Assembly (NCBI GenBank): GCA_003161495.1
Contig: PMOP01000445.1
Coordinates: forward strand, 1-27,913
Source of the DNA: Acidobacteriota bacterium
Lineage (GTDB): Bacteria > Acidobacteriota > Terriglobia > Acidiferrales > UBA7541
Direction: 5' to 3'
DNA: 27,913 nucleotides
Shown here: piece after piece, positions 22,112 through 27,913 of the stretch
Numbering within the stretch: the stretch's first letter is position 1
Layout of the letters: the number at the start of each line of letters is the position of its first letter
Made by a program: the position numbers and the translations under genes
The notes under the pieces: model-generated
The model's database searches: none
Seen by the model: only the letters and a program-made list of their open reading frames with translations
What the model was told of the DNA's origin: nothing

Positions 22112-23110
22112 ATGCGACTTCGTTGGGCCGCGTTCGTGCTTTCCGCCAGTTCGTTGTTCACATCCTGCGGATCACAAGCGCGGCCACAAGCACGAATCGA
22201 TTCTCCTGCGTTCGAGTTTCTGTTCGAACGGCGACCGTTCCAGGTCGATTGCGATGATCGGACGCCCGGTCAACCGCCGAAGCCTGGGGTCAGTCTCCAT
22301 TCTGGCAACGAAGCGCCATTCCTGCGCACACATTCCGAAGAAGTCACCTTGCCATCCCATGATGCGCCTGCTCTAACCATCACAGCCGATCCGTCCCATC
22401 AGATTTTCATCGGCGGCAGCGACAGAAGCGATTGGTCGATACGATATTGCGCTCGGGGCGAGGGGAACAGTGAAGCCGAAGCTCGCGGGAACATCGATCT
22501 AGTCTCGATGAGTATTCTCGCCGCCACGGTGTCGCTCAAGGACAGCCAAATTCTAGTTCTGGGTGAAAGACCTCAATCAAGTGGCACATTTGTTCTCGAC
22601 GCACCTGCAGAGGCACCTATTGTGATTCACGCCTCGTTTGCGTCTGTTGAGGTTCATGATATGACCGGGCCTGTGCGGATCGCGGCCGCACATGGGCGCG
22701 CCGGGATTCTGGACACGACGGGACAAGTGGACGCTGCTGCTTACATGATCGATTACGCGGGATCACGCGGCAGGGTTAATTTGAGCGCAGAATTTGGGAT
22801 CAATGTAAAGATGACAGCCACGCGGTTTGAAGGAACGATGATGGCGTGGTCGCAGGGGCCGCTCCGCGTGCTTGTTCCTCCAGGATTTATGACGCCATTT
22901 CAGGCGGTGGTGAATCGCCCACAGGATTTTGTCTGCCGCGCCGATTTCTGCGGGAAGCTGAAGCACGAAAAGAATAATAGCTTGGACATATTCACTTATC
23001 TCGGCGATGCCGGTACGGCCCCAGGACTGATGCACTGGCGCTCCGAACAAGCGACAGTGGTAATTGATACCACGGTTCCCGTGACGCATGGCAAATCCGG
23101 TCAACGATGA
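22112..23110 (+). CDS. Putative lipoprotein with DUF4097-like beta-helical domain (332 aa)
   Basis: ATG 22112 (GTG 22100 is an alternative) opens a lipoprotein signal ending in SLFTSC, lipidation at Cys19. The rest is beta-rich with repeating VSLKDSQILVLG, SFASVEVHDMTGPVRIAAAH and TGQVDAAAYMI segments, like the right-handed beta-helix proteins of the DUF4097 group. Cys pairs (about residues 47 and 111; 270 and 275) may be oxidised. It would be anchored in the inner or outer membrane facing the periplasm. It is the last gene of the exported run; no clear plus-strand terminator follows, only the minus-strand one at 23119. Confidence 0.6.
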   Translation: MRLRWAAFVLSASSLFTSCGSQARPQARIDSPAFEFLFERRPFQVDCDDRTPGQPPKPGVSLHSGNEAPFLRTHSEEVTLPSHDAPALTITADPSHQIFIGGSDRSDWSIRYCARGEGNSEAEARGNIDLVSMSILAATVSLKDSQILVLGERPQSSGTFVLDAPAEAPIVIHASFASVEVHDMTGPVRIAAAHGRAGILDTTGQVDAAAYMIDYAGSRGRVNLSAEFGINVKMTATRFEGTMMAWSQGPLRVLVPPGFMTPFQAVVNRPQDFVCRADFCGKLKHEKNNSLDIFTYLGDAGTAPGLMHWRSEQATVVIDTTVPVTHGKSGQR

Positions 23111-23118
23111 ACCCTGAA

Positions 23119-23146
23119 ACAAAAATACCGCCCCGTTAAAGGGCGG
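23119..23146 (-). terminator. Minus-strand terminator
   Basis: Six-bp GC stem (23128-23133 with 23141-23146) around CGTTAAA. On the minus strand it is followed by TATTTTTGTTT. It would stop transcripts coming leftward from the proteasome-like gene and its neighbour. It has no T-run on the plus strand. Confidence 0.6.
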
Positions 23147-23419
23147 CTCGTGAAAGATTCGTTTTGTGTTTGTCGTTTAAACTACTATTTCAACAGTGCT
23201 TTGATCTTGTCGGGGGTCTGCGGCGAATCGAGAGCGCCTTGTATTACTCGCGCCAGTAAGTCTGCACTGAGCGGCTCTAAACGCTTCCATATTACTCTCG
23301 TTCAAGCGCCGCTTGGTATAATTTCTGTAGGATTCACCAGTCGTTACACGTAACTCCAGCGATGGCGGCGGGTATCACAACGGAATTGTGGCCGATGAGC
23401 AGCTAAGTTGTGTAGCGAG
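23147..23419 (-). other. Gene-poor spacer with a broken minus-strand frame
   Basis: No complete gene. On the minus strand, codons from about 23280 to the TAG at 23185 encode a plausible C-terminus (LSADLLARVIQGALDSPQ, ending KIKALLK) just before the terminator, but no start codon precedes it in frame. It looks like the remnant of a gene, or one with a frameshift near 23290. Confidence 0.3.
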
Positions 23420-23533
23420 CTAGGGCTGTGGTTCAGGCTCGGGGTGGTCTTTAATCTCGTGCTCAGGCGAGCGCGGAACTAGCTGGCCAGTGCTGGAGAG
23501 CCACTCCATCTGAGCCTTCCACAGTTCGAGCAT
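23420..23533 (-). CDS. Small protein downstream of the Ntn hydrolase (37 aa)
   Basis: ATG at 23533 with GAGGGA six nt upstream, stop TAG at 23420. The product is MLELWKAQMEWLSSTGQLVP followed by a charged, Pro/Glu-rich tail. It starts 38 nt after the Ntn hydrolase on the same strand and reads like a small partner or regulator, perhaps a degron-like peptide, but no family is known. The short length leaves doubt. Confidence 0.45.
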   Translation of the reverse strand: MLELWKAQMEWLSSTGQLVPRSPEHEIKDHPEPEPQP

Positions 23534-23570
23534 GGCGCTTCCCTCTTTGCCTAGAAGGGGAGCTTCCGTG

Positions 23571-24386
23571 TTAGATTCCGGTTCCCGTACAATCATCGCA
23601 CGCCTTTTTCAGCTCATCCTGTTCAACTTGGGTGAGGGATGGCTTTTCTTTGTGAGTTTTATCCAGCACGCCGAATAGCGGGGCCTCAGCAAATGATACC
23701 TTTCCGCTTTTGATTATCGCCAAATCGGTCATTTTGCCGACACCCGGGGCGACCTCGGCTGCCCTTTTGGCCTCATAGACATTGTAAACAGTGTCCAAGA
23801 TCGAGGCAACCTTATTTTGCTGACCGAGCGAAAGACGCACTGCCGCATGCAATCCACCACTCCCTACTGCTCCGTATCCCATTGTTTCCAGTGGTAATAG
23901 CACACCTGGATGGGATACGGCGAATAGGTGTGCTCCAGAAGTATCAACTCCAGCCACGAGGGTCTCAGCCTGCATGTTGTGGTTCATCACCATAGCTAGA
24001 ATCTGTTGTAAGGTCTGGGAGGATGCTGATTGAGCTAGTAGAGTTTGAAATTTAGGAAAGTCTGCTCCCAGCAGTGGGCCGAGGATTGTCTCTTGAATAC
24101 GCTTCTGTTTAAGTGCGATATACGCGGTTTTCACTGCCTCGGCTACGTTTTGGGTAGGAAGATTAGTTAAACCCTTGAGTTGTTGCTTGGTAGCCGAAAG
24201 GATTTCCTCGCCGTCAGCGACCGAACCTGAAAACAGCACGACAGCCTCATCGTTTATCTGGGTTATTTTCTTCAAAACTGGAGGTTCCATTTGGAGGCTC
24301 ATGGGCGCTGCAAACGTAACCATTTTGTCGGCAGCGACTACAACCGCTTGGCCATTGTCACAAAGTGCTCCGATGCAGACCGTCAT
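23571..24386 (-). CDS. Proteasome/HslV-like Ntn hydrolase (271 aa)
   Basis: MTVCIGALCDNGQAVVVAAD is the proteasome-beta/HslV opening, in which removal of Met exposes Thr as N-terminal nucleophile. It is followed by Lys21, the KKITQI segment (Lys near 40, the Lys33 equivalent) and LFSGSVADGEEIL, like the GGS/SGSTAD strand-turn. A later GYGAVGSGGLHAAVRLSL holds the GSGG turn of the family. The length exceeds HslV (~175) because of helical inserts (about 75-130) and a C-terminal tail ending in CDDC. No HslU-type ATPase gene is nearby. It may be a stand-alone threonine peptidase, of an acidobacterial/soil type only distantly related to HslV. It shares an AT-rich divergent promoter region with the PilZ gene. 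Confidence 0.75.
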   Translation of the reverse strand: MTVCIGALCDNGQAVVVAADKMVTFAAPMSLQMEPPVLKKITQINDEAVVLFSGSVADGEEILSATKQQLKGLTNLPTQNVAEAVKTAYIALKQKRIQETILGPLLGADFPKFQTLLAQSASSQTLQQILAMVMNHNMQAETLVAGVDTSGAHLFAVSHPGVLLPLETMGYGAVGSGGLHAAVRLSLGQQNKVASILDTVYNVYEAKRAAEVAPGVGKMTDLAIIKSGKVSFAEAPLFGVLDKTHKEKPSLTQVEQDELKKACDDCTGTGI

Positions 24387-24578
24387 GAGATGGACTCCTC
24401 TGAGGTGGCCTGTTCATATCACCGTCACGTCCAATAATCAATATATTTCAAATGACACCACTACCCAAATACTTAATTGATGTATATTGTTAATTAAATA
24501 TATACCTTCTCCCTAGAGGGGCCGACACTCGACTGTTTGCATTCGTTTTCCGGAATCGCTAACGATGGTGGAGGTCCC
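24387..24578. promoter_or_regulatory. AT-rich divergent promoter region
   Basis: The gap between the start of the minus-strand Ntn hydrolase and that of the PilZ gene is strongly AT-rich at 24430-24510, with TTAATT...AATTAA inverted arms near 24473-24497. It should hold promoters for both genes; exact -10/-35 boxes are not assigned. Confidence 0.45.
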
Positions 24579-24902
24579 ATGGAATACCAAGACACCCGCC
24601 AGGCACCCCGTCACACGTTGGAAGTTGACGTAGTGGCGACTGACATGAAATCCGGAATTCAAATTAGGGAACGCACCAAAGACTTAAATTGCTACGGATG
24701 TAGTGTGAGCACGGCGCGACCCTTTCCGACAGGAAGCATGGTTATGCTCAAGTTAGCCTACGGACAGGGCGAAGTGACTACGCATGGCAAGGTGATATAC
24801 GCCCGACCAGACATCGGCATGGGAATCGTCTTCTCAACCATCGAGGCCAAAGACCAAAAACTTCTTGAAACATGGATGGCTGAACTTGCCAGTCCGCAGT
24901 GA
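24579..24902 (+). CDS. PilZ domain protein
   Basis: 107 residues from ATG 24579, with GGAGG upstream. The N-terminal RQAPR (residues 7-11) is the RxxxR c-di-GMP-binding motif. The second motif, normally [D/N]xSxxG, is DLNCYG here, so the Ser is replaced by Asn. The later strands fit the PilZ barrel. It is likely a cytoplasmic c-di-GMP receptor, or a degenerate PilZ that binds partners rather than nucleotide. Single gene. Confidence 0.8.
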   Translation: MEYQDTRQAPRHTLEVDVVATDMKSGIQIRERTKDLNCYGCSVSTARPFPTGSMVMLKLAYGQGEVTTHGKVIYARPDIGMGIVFSTIEAKDQKLLETWMAELASPQ

Positions 24903-25026
24903 ACCAAAATAAAAATGGGCCGGAAGAGGCGAACCGCGACACTTTGAGGCAATCGGTTAACGCGATGCGGACACCCTATTCAGGAATCTTTCTAGGAGAA
25001 AGAGCGCATCACAATTCACCTTACAC

Positions 25027-26208
25027 ATGAAACCAAGTTTTCAACTCATTGACAGCGGCTGGGACAAAGTCATCCAAGAAGCTGCGGGGGCGGATCGCAC
25101 AGGACTGCGCGTGGTGTGTCCGTTCATCAAAGTGCGGGCAACGAAGCGTCTACTGACTGGCAAACGGCCTGATTTAATTCAAGTAATCACTCGTTTTCAT
25201 CCTGGCGATATGTGCGACGGAGTCAGCGACACCGAAGCGTTGCGCCTTCTGCTGGAGAATGGAGCAAAGATTCGGGGAGTGAAGAACTTGCACGCCAAGC
25301 TCTACTTGTTTGGCGATAAGCGGGCGATTGTGACCTCGGCCAACCTGACGGAAGCGGGATTGCTCCAAAATCACGAGTTCGGTTTTGTCAGCAGCGAGAA
25401 TGGAATCATTGAACGCTGCCACGAATACTTTGACAATTTGTGGAAGCGTGCCGGAAACGATCTCGATCTAGCGCGCATTGAAGGGTGGGAAAAGCGCATC
25501 GAAAGTGTGCGCGTGGCTGGTTCGCGTCCGTCCACCAATTCAGGTTTGTCTGACGAGGGGACGGATGTGGGGTTGGAGGTGCCGACGGCAAATGTGCAGC
25601 CGCGCGTTGAAGAAGCGTCGCAGTCATTCGTAAAGTTTTTCGGCGAGGGCCACAATCGAGCTTCGATGGACGTGTCAGTATTGGAAGAGGTGGAGGCGTC
25701 AGGTTGTCATTGGGCCTGCACGTATCCGAAAAGCAAGCGGCCACGGCGGGTGGAAGACGGTGCAGTGATGTTCATGGGCCGATTGGTGGAAGGTCCGAAC
25801 GACATCATCATCTACGGACGAGCCATTGGCTTGAGGCATGTCGATGGGCGCGATGAGGCGTCAGCGAAGGAGCTTAAGCGTCGAACATGGAAAGAGGATT
25901 GGCCGATCTATGTCCGCGTCCACCATGCGGAGTTTGTTGCGGGAACATTGAACAATGGGATCAGCCTCTCGGCCTTGATGGAAGAATTGAAATCAGACTC
26001 TTTCATTTCAACGCAGCATAACGCCCGCAAAGGCAGTGGCAACACCGATCCACGTAGCGCCTATCGCCAACAAGCCCAGGTGCAATTAACCAAGGAAGCG
26101 TCCGCGTGTCTGAACCATCGCATAGAACTGGCTTTCGCAGAGCACGGTAAATTGACACCGGCAGATTTGGAGACGCTGGATTGGCCAAAGGTGCAACTGA
26201 ATCCCTGA
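25027..26208 (+). CDS. PLD-like phosphodiesterase/nuclease with EVE-like C-terminal region (393 aa)
   Basis: The N-terminal domain has the HKD-type motif LHAKLYLFGDKRAIVTSANL (His89, Lys91, with Asn106 in SANLTEAG), as in PLDc_2 nucleases such as the BfiI/Nuc type. One motif is visible, so catalysis would need dimerisation. After a linker (about residues 150-205) the C-terminal half (about 205-345) reads GAVMFMGRLVEGPNDIIIYG, then IYVRVHHAEFVAGTLNNGIS, which looks like the beta-barrel of EVE/YTH/PUA-type modified-base readers, a resemblance only. Together this suggests a nuclease that checks modified DNA or RNA, possibly a defence protein. ATG 25027 has no close Shine-Dalgarno sequence. Confidence 0.68.
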   Translation: MKPSFQLIDSGWDKVIQEAAGADRTGLRVVCPFIKVRATKRLLTGKRPDLIQVITRFHPGDMCDGVSDTEALRLLLENGAKIRGVKNLHAKLYLFGDKRAIVTSANLTEAGLLQNHEFGFVSSENGIIERCHEYFDNLWKRAGNDLDLARIEGWEKRIESVRVAGSRPSTNSGLSDEGTDVGLEVPTANVQPRVEEASQSFVKFFGEGHNRASMDVSVLEEVEASGCHWACTYPKSKRPRRVEDGAVMFMGRLVEGPNDIIIYGRAIGLRHVDGRDEASAKELKRRTWKEDWPIYVRVHHAEFVAGTLNNGISLSALMEELKSDSFISTQHNARKGSGNTDPRSAYRQQAQVQLTKEASACLNHRIELAFAEHGKLTPADLETLDWPKVQLNP

Positions 26209-26269
26209 AGGCAGCGGCGCTCAACGGGCAAGTGTGTCGTTCGGTAAGCGAATGCTTCTAAAAAGAAGT

Positions 26270-26309
26270 GCCCCACCAAATGATGCCGTAAGGCATAGTC
26301 TGATGGGGC
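26270..26309 (-). terminator. Stem-loop with minus-strand T-run, likely terminator
   Basis: GCCCCACCA (26270-26278) pairs with TGATGGGGC (26301-26309) with one wobble, and an inner stem ATGCC/GGCAT closes a GTAA loop. The minus strand continues ACTTCTTTTTAG, so it fits a terminator for the gene ending at 26366. Confidence 0.5.
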
Positions 26310-26365
26310 GAAATTTCAAGCAGGCCCGGTTTAACGGGCACACTGAGATTTGTTTGCGGTATTAG

Positions 26366-26587
26366 TTAATTTCCGACGCCTGAAGGTTTCGCGGGTGTAT
26401 TGCTCAACCTCTTTGAGACGATCCTGACATTCACGTCTTCCGTCGCGGCGTTCGGCAGCGGCTCGAAACCGTCCGCGCAAATTTGCCCGGTCGTCAAATC
26501 GATGTATTGCCGCGATGGCGTTTCGGTTTGCTTCATGCGATTAGGTTCGGCCGGCTGCTGGTTCGGTGCCTTAAGGTCCTTACTCAT
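26366..26587 (-). CDS. Hypothetical small protein (73 aa)
   Basis: ATG 26587 with AAGGA seven nt upstream. The product is polar and Gln/Pro/Asn-rich (NQQPAEPNRMKQTETPSRQ), with a middle YIDLTTGQICADGFEPLP and a hydrophobic-poor C-terminus, so probably disordered except for a small beta segment. No family recognised. It is the last of three minus-strand genes and may be co-transcribed with the 298-residue gene 144 nt upstream. Confidence 0.5.
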   Translation of the reverse strand: MSKDLKAPNQQPAEPNRMKQTETPSRQYIDLTTGQICADGFEPLPNAATEDVNVRIVSKRLSNTPAKPSGVGN

Positions 26588-26731
26588 TTTGGAATCCTTT
26601 CTAGGGATGTGTTATCGATTGCTGCTCGAAGAAATTGTGGGCGGCGCATGGGAGTTGGTTGATTTGGGACCAACGCCGGCCACGCCGCCCGATGCCCGGC
26701 GCGCACCATTCGACCCGAAGATCGAAACTTT

Positions 26732-27628
26732 TTATCGACCAAAGACTTCTTGGTCAAATTGTTTCACGCGACGGCCACGCTCCAAGAGAGCCGCCTGACG
26801 CAACTTGTCGATTTCTGAATCGGACAGCCGTTCAAGATCGCCCTGCGTAACGACCGGTTCACTTTCCGGAGCGTCGGGTTGCACGGCGCGTCGAGGGTGT
26901 CTGATGGCTTGCGCTTTCTCCTCTAAATACCGGTCGTAAATCGAATCGACGCTGTGAATCGTTAAAGCCCGACTGGCGGACACTTGATCCAGCAGCTTTT
27001 CGAACTCTTCATCCGGAATGTAATCCGACCGTGAGCAACTCCACACGAATCGCGCGGCGCTATTGAGAAGCGAAGTTAGGCTTGGATCGTCCAAGATGGC
27101 CTGCGCATCTTTGTGATTTTGAGGACTGTCGTTTAACGCCAAAGCAACGTAAAGTTCTATTGCATTAGCGGACTCCCCCGACTGCCCTAGACGCATCACT
27201 CTGAGCAACTCTCCTTGGGTTAGCTCACGCGGGCCGCGATTTTTCTCCAGGTGCCGCTCCGCGAGCATCATCGCGGAATCACGATTCTCCGACAGGAATG
27301 AACGCGTTTCCCCATCGGCCACGATGGTTGCGGTCCACAAACCTTGCGCATTGGCGACAATCGTGCCGGTCTCGCCATGACTCAATCGAAATTGCTTCGC
27401 AACGGTTGGGAGTTCGATTCCATTCTCTCTCAAAACATCCTGAGCCTCGTCGCTTGTCGCGGCGAGTTGCAAGAGATTTCGCCGAAGATTTCCCACCGAC
27501 CCATCATCCACAAGGCGGCTTAATCCTTGCTGCTCGTCATTTTTTTCAAGCTGGCGAGAATGAATATCAAAATTAAACTTATCTGCGTTGGGAATTCCCC
27601 AACCGCCGTTATTTTTGTTAGTGCTCAT
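26732..27628 (-). CDS. Hypothetical protein (298 aa)
   Basis: ATG 27628 has AGGAG eight nt upstream. The product is cytoplasmic, largely helical (LSRLVDDGSVGNLRRNLLQL, then TAKQ-type and LTQGELLRVMRLGQSG), with a charged C-terminal helix (DSEIDKLRQAALLERGRRVK) and a final FDQEVFGR. One short beta part (GTIVANAQGLWTATIVADGE) lies near residue 95. No signal peptide, no known domain. It is preceded by an 88-residue partial gene on the same strand (17-nt gap) and the two probably form one operon. After its TAA the frame stays open for 39 more codons. Confidence 0.6.
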   Translation of the reverse strand: MSTNKNNGGWGIPNADKFNFDIHSRQLEKNDEQQGLSRLVDDGSVGNLRRNLLQLAATSDEAQDVLRENGIELPTVAKQFRLSHGETGTIVANAQGLWTATIVADGETRSFLSENRDSAMMLAERHLEKNRGPRELTQGELLRVMRLGQSGESANAIELYVALALNDSPQNHKDAQAILDDPSLTSLLNSAARFVWSCSRSDYIPDEEFEKLLDQVSASRALTIHSVDSIYDRYLEEKAQAIRHPRRAVQPDAPESEPVVTQGDLERLSDSEIDKLRQAALLERGRRVKQFDQEVFGR

Positions 27629-27645
27629 TTTTCTTTCTCCTGAAG

Positions 27646-27912
27646 TTAAAGTGCCAAACGCGGATAACCGCTGGTTGGTGGCTTTGGATTCAAAATCTCA
27701 ACGGCCCAGTTGCGGATTTCTTCATGCTGGCTAAAATCCCGCAGATTGCGTAATGTTTCTCGGTCTCCAGTGCTCTCCGCCGACATGATCCGCAATCTTT
27801 GTTCCAGCAGCGGCAACAGTTGAATTTCGATTTTCTTTGCTAGGCGCTGCAGGGGCAGAATTGCGTCTTTCTTCTCCGAGCGATCCGCGCGAGAATCAAA
27901 ATCTGCAAGCAC
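27646..27912 (-). CDS. Hypothetical protein, C-terminal part (cut by the right edge)
   Basis: The frame is open to the right edge, so the GTG at 27912 need not be the start. The visible 88 residues are helical and charged (ADRSEKKDAILPLQRLAKKI, then EQRLRIMSAESTGDRETLR), ending in a Pro-rich NPKPPTSGYPRLAL. No family recognised. It is the upstream member of the three-gene minus-strand operon. Confidence 0.5.
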   Translation of the reverse strand: MLADFDSRADRSEKKDAILPLQRLAKKIEIQLLPLLEQRLRIMSAESTGDRETLRNLRDFSQHEEIRNWAVEILNPKPPTSGYPRLAL

Positions 27913-27913
27913 C

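Noticed and set aside
26221..26345. AACGGGCA occurrences and stem-loop resembling an integron attC site
   Set aside because: The core-site order (RYYYAAC...GTTRRRY) is not met, and the stem-loop with a T-run fits a terminator better.
26585..26709. 42-codon minus-strand frame ending in an ATGA overlap with the 73-residue gene
   Set aside because: No ribosome binding site and basic, low-information sequence; the overlap alone is not enough.

Overview
The window looks like a chromosome segment of a soil Acidobacteriota (Terriglobia/Koribacter-like). This rests on the C-terminal half of a tetraether/membrane-spanning-lipid-type radical SAM protein, GC-rich REP-like inverted repeats in every intergenic gap of the left part, and many signal-peptide proteins of acidobacterial style. 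It is an inference from style and families, not from a marker gene.

Region 1 (1-6180) is ordinary chromosome: a radical SAM protein truncated by the left edge, a class II aldolase/adducin protein, an OFA-family MFS transporter, a saccharopine-dehydrogenase-like oxidoreductase on the minus strand, and an EntS-like MFS exporter. Each gap holds a palindromic REP-like element.

Region 2 (about 6180-15800) is a compact accessory region with no REP elements. It holds small unknown proteins, a zinc ribbon, an SDH/SppA-type serine peptidase whose 3' end overlaps a second small reading frame, a multi-pass membrane protein, and a tRNA-like gene with a greatly enlarged D loop. DNA-binding proteins follow (HARE-HTH-like, XRE, zinc finger, MerR/excisionase-like), with two single-domain response regulators and a ladder of very small overlapping genes. 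Two features look regulatory and new. Two 10-bp-phased TGTC repeat arrays (11011-11050 and 15685-15724) each point toward a neighbouring gene. Two matching leader hairpins (14308 and 14903) each sit 28-29 nt before a micro-ORF.

Region 3 (15813-23110) is one tight plus-strand run of six exported proteins: a 751-residue surface protein with a ten-cysteine C-terminal part and an Ig-like stretch, a secretin/STN-like small protein, a DsbA-like thiol oxidoreductase, a carboxypeptidase-regulatory-like protein, a di-heme peroxidase-like cytochrome c, and a DUF4097-like lipoprotein. A repeat array lies about 90 bp upstream. I read it as a candidate undescribed envelope system in which a Cys-rich surface protein is oxidised by its own thiol and heme partners. 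This is the main candidate system of the window.

Region 4 (23110-27913) holds a proteasome/HslV-like Ntn hydrolase with a 37-residue downstream gene, a PilZ protein, a phospholipase-D-like putative nuclease with an EVE-like C-terminal part, and three minus-strand genes of unknown function, the last cut by the right edge.
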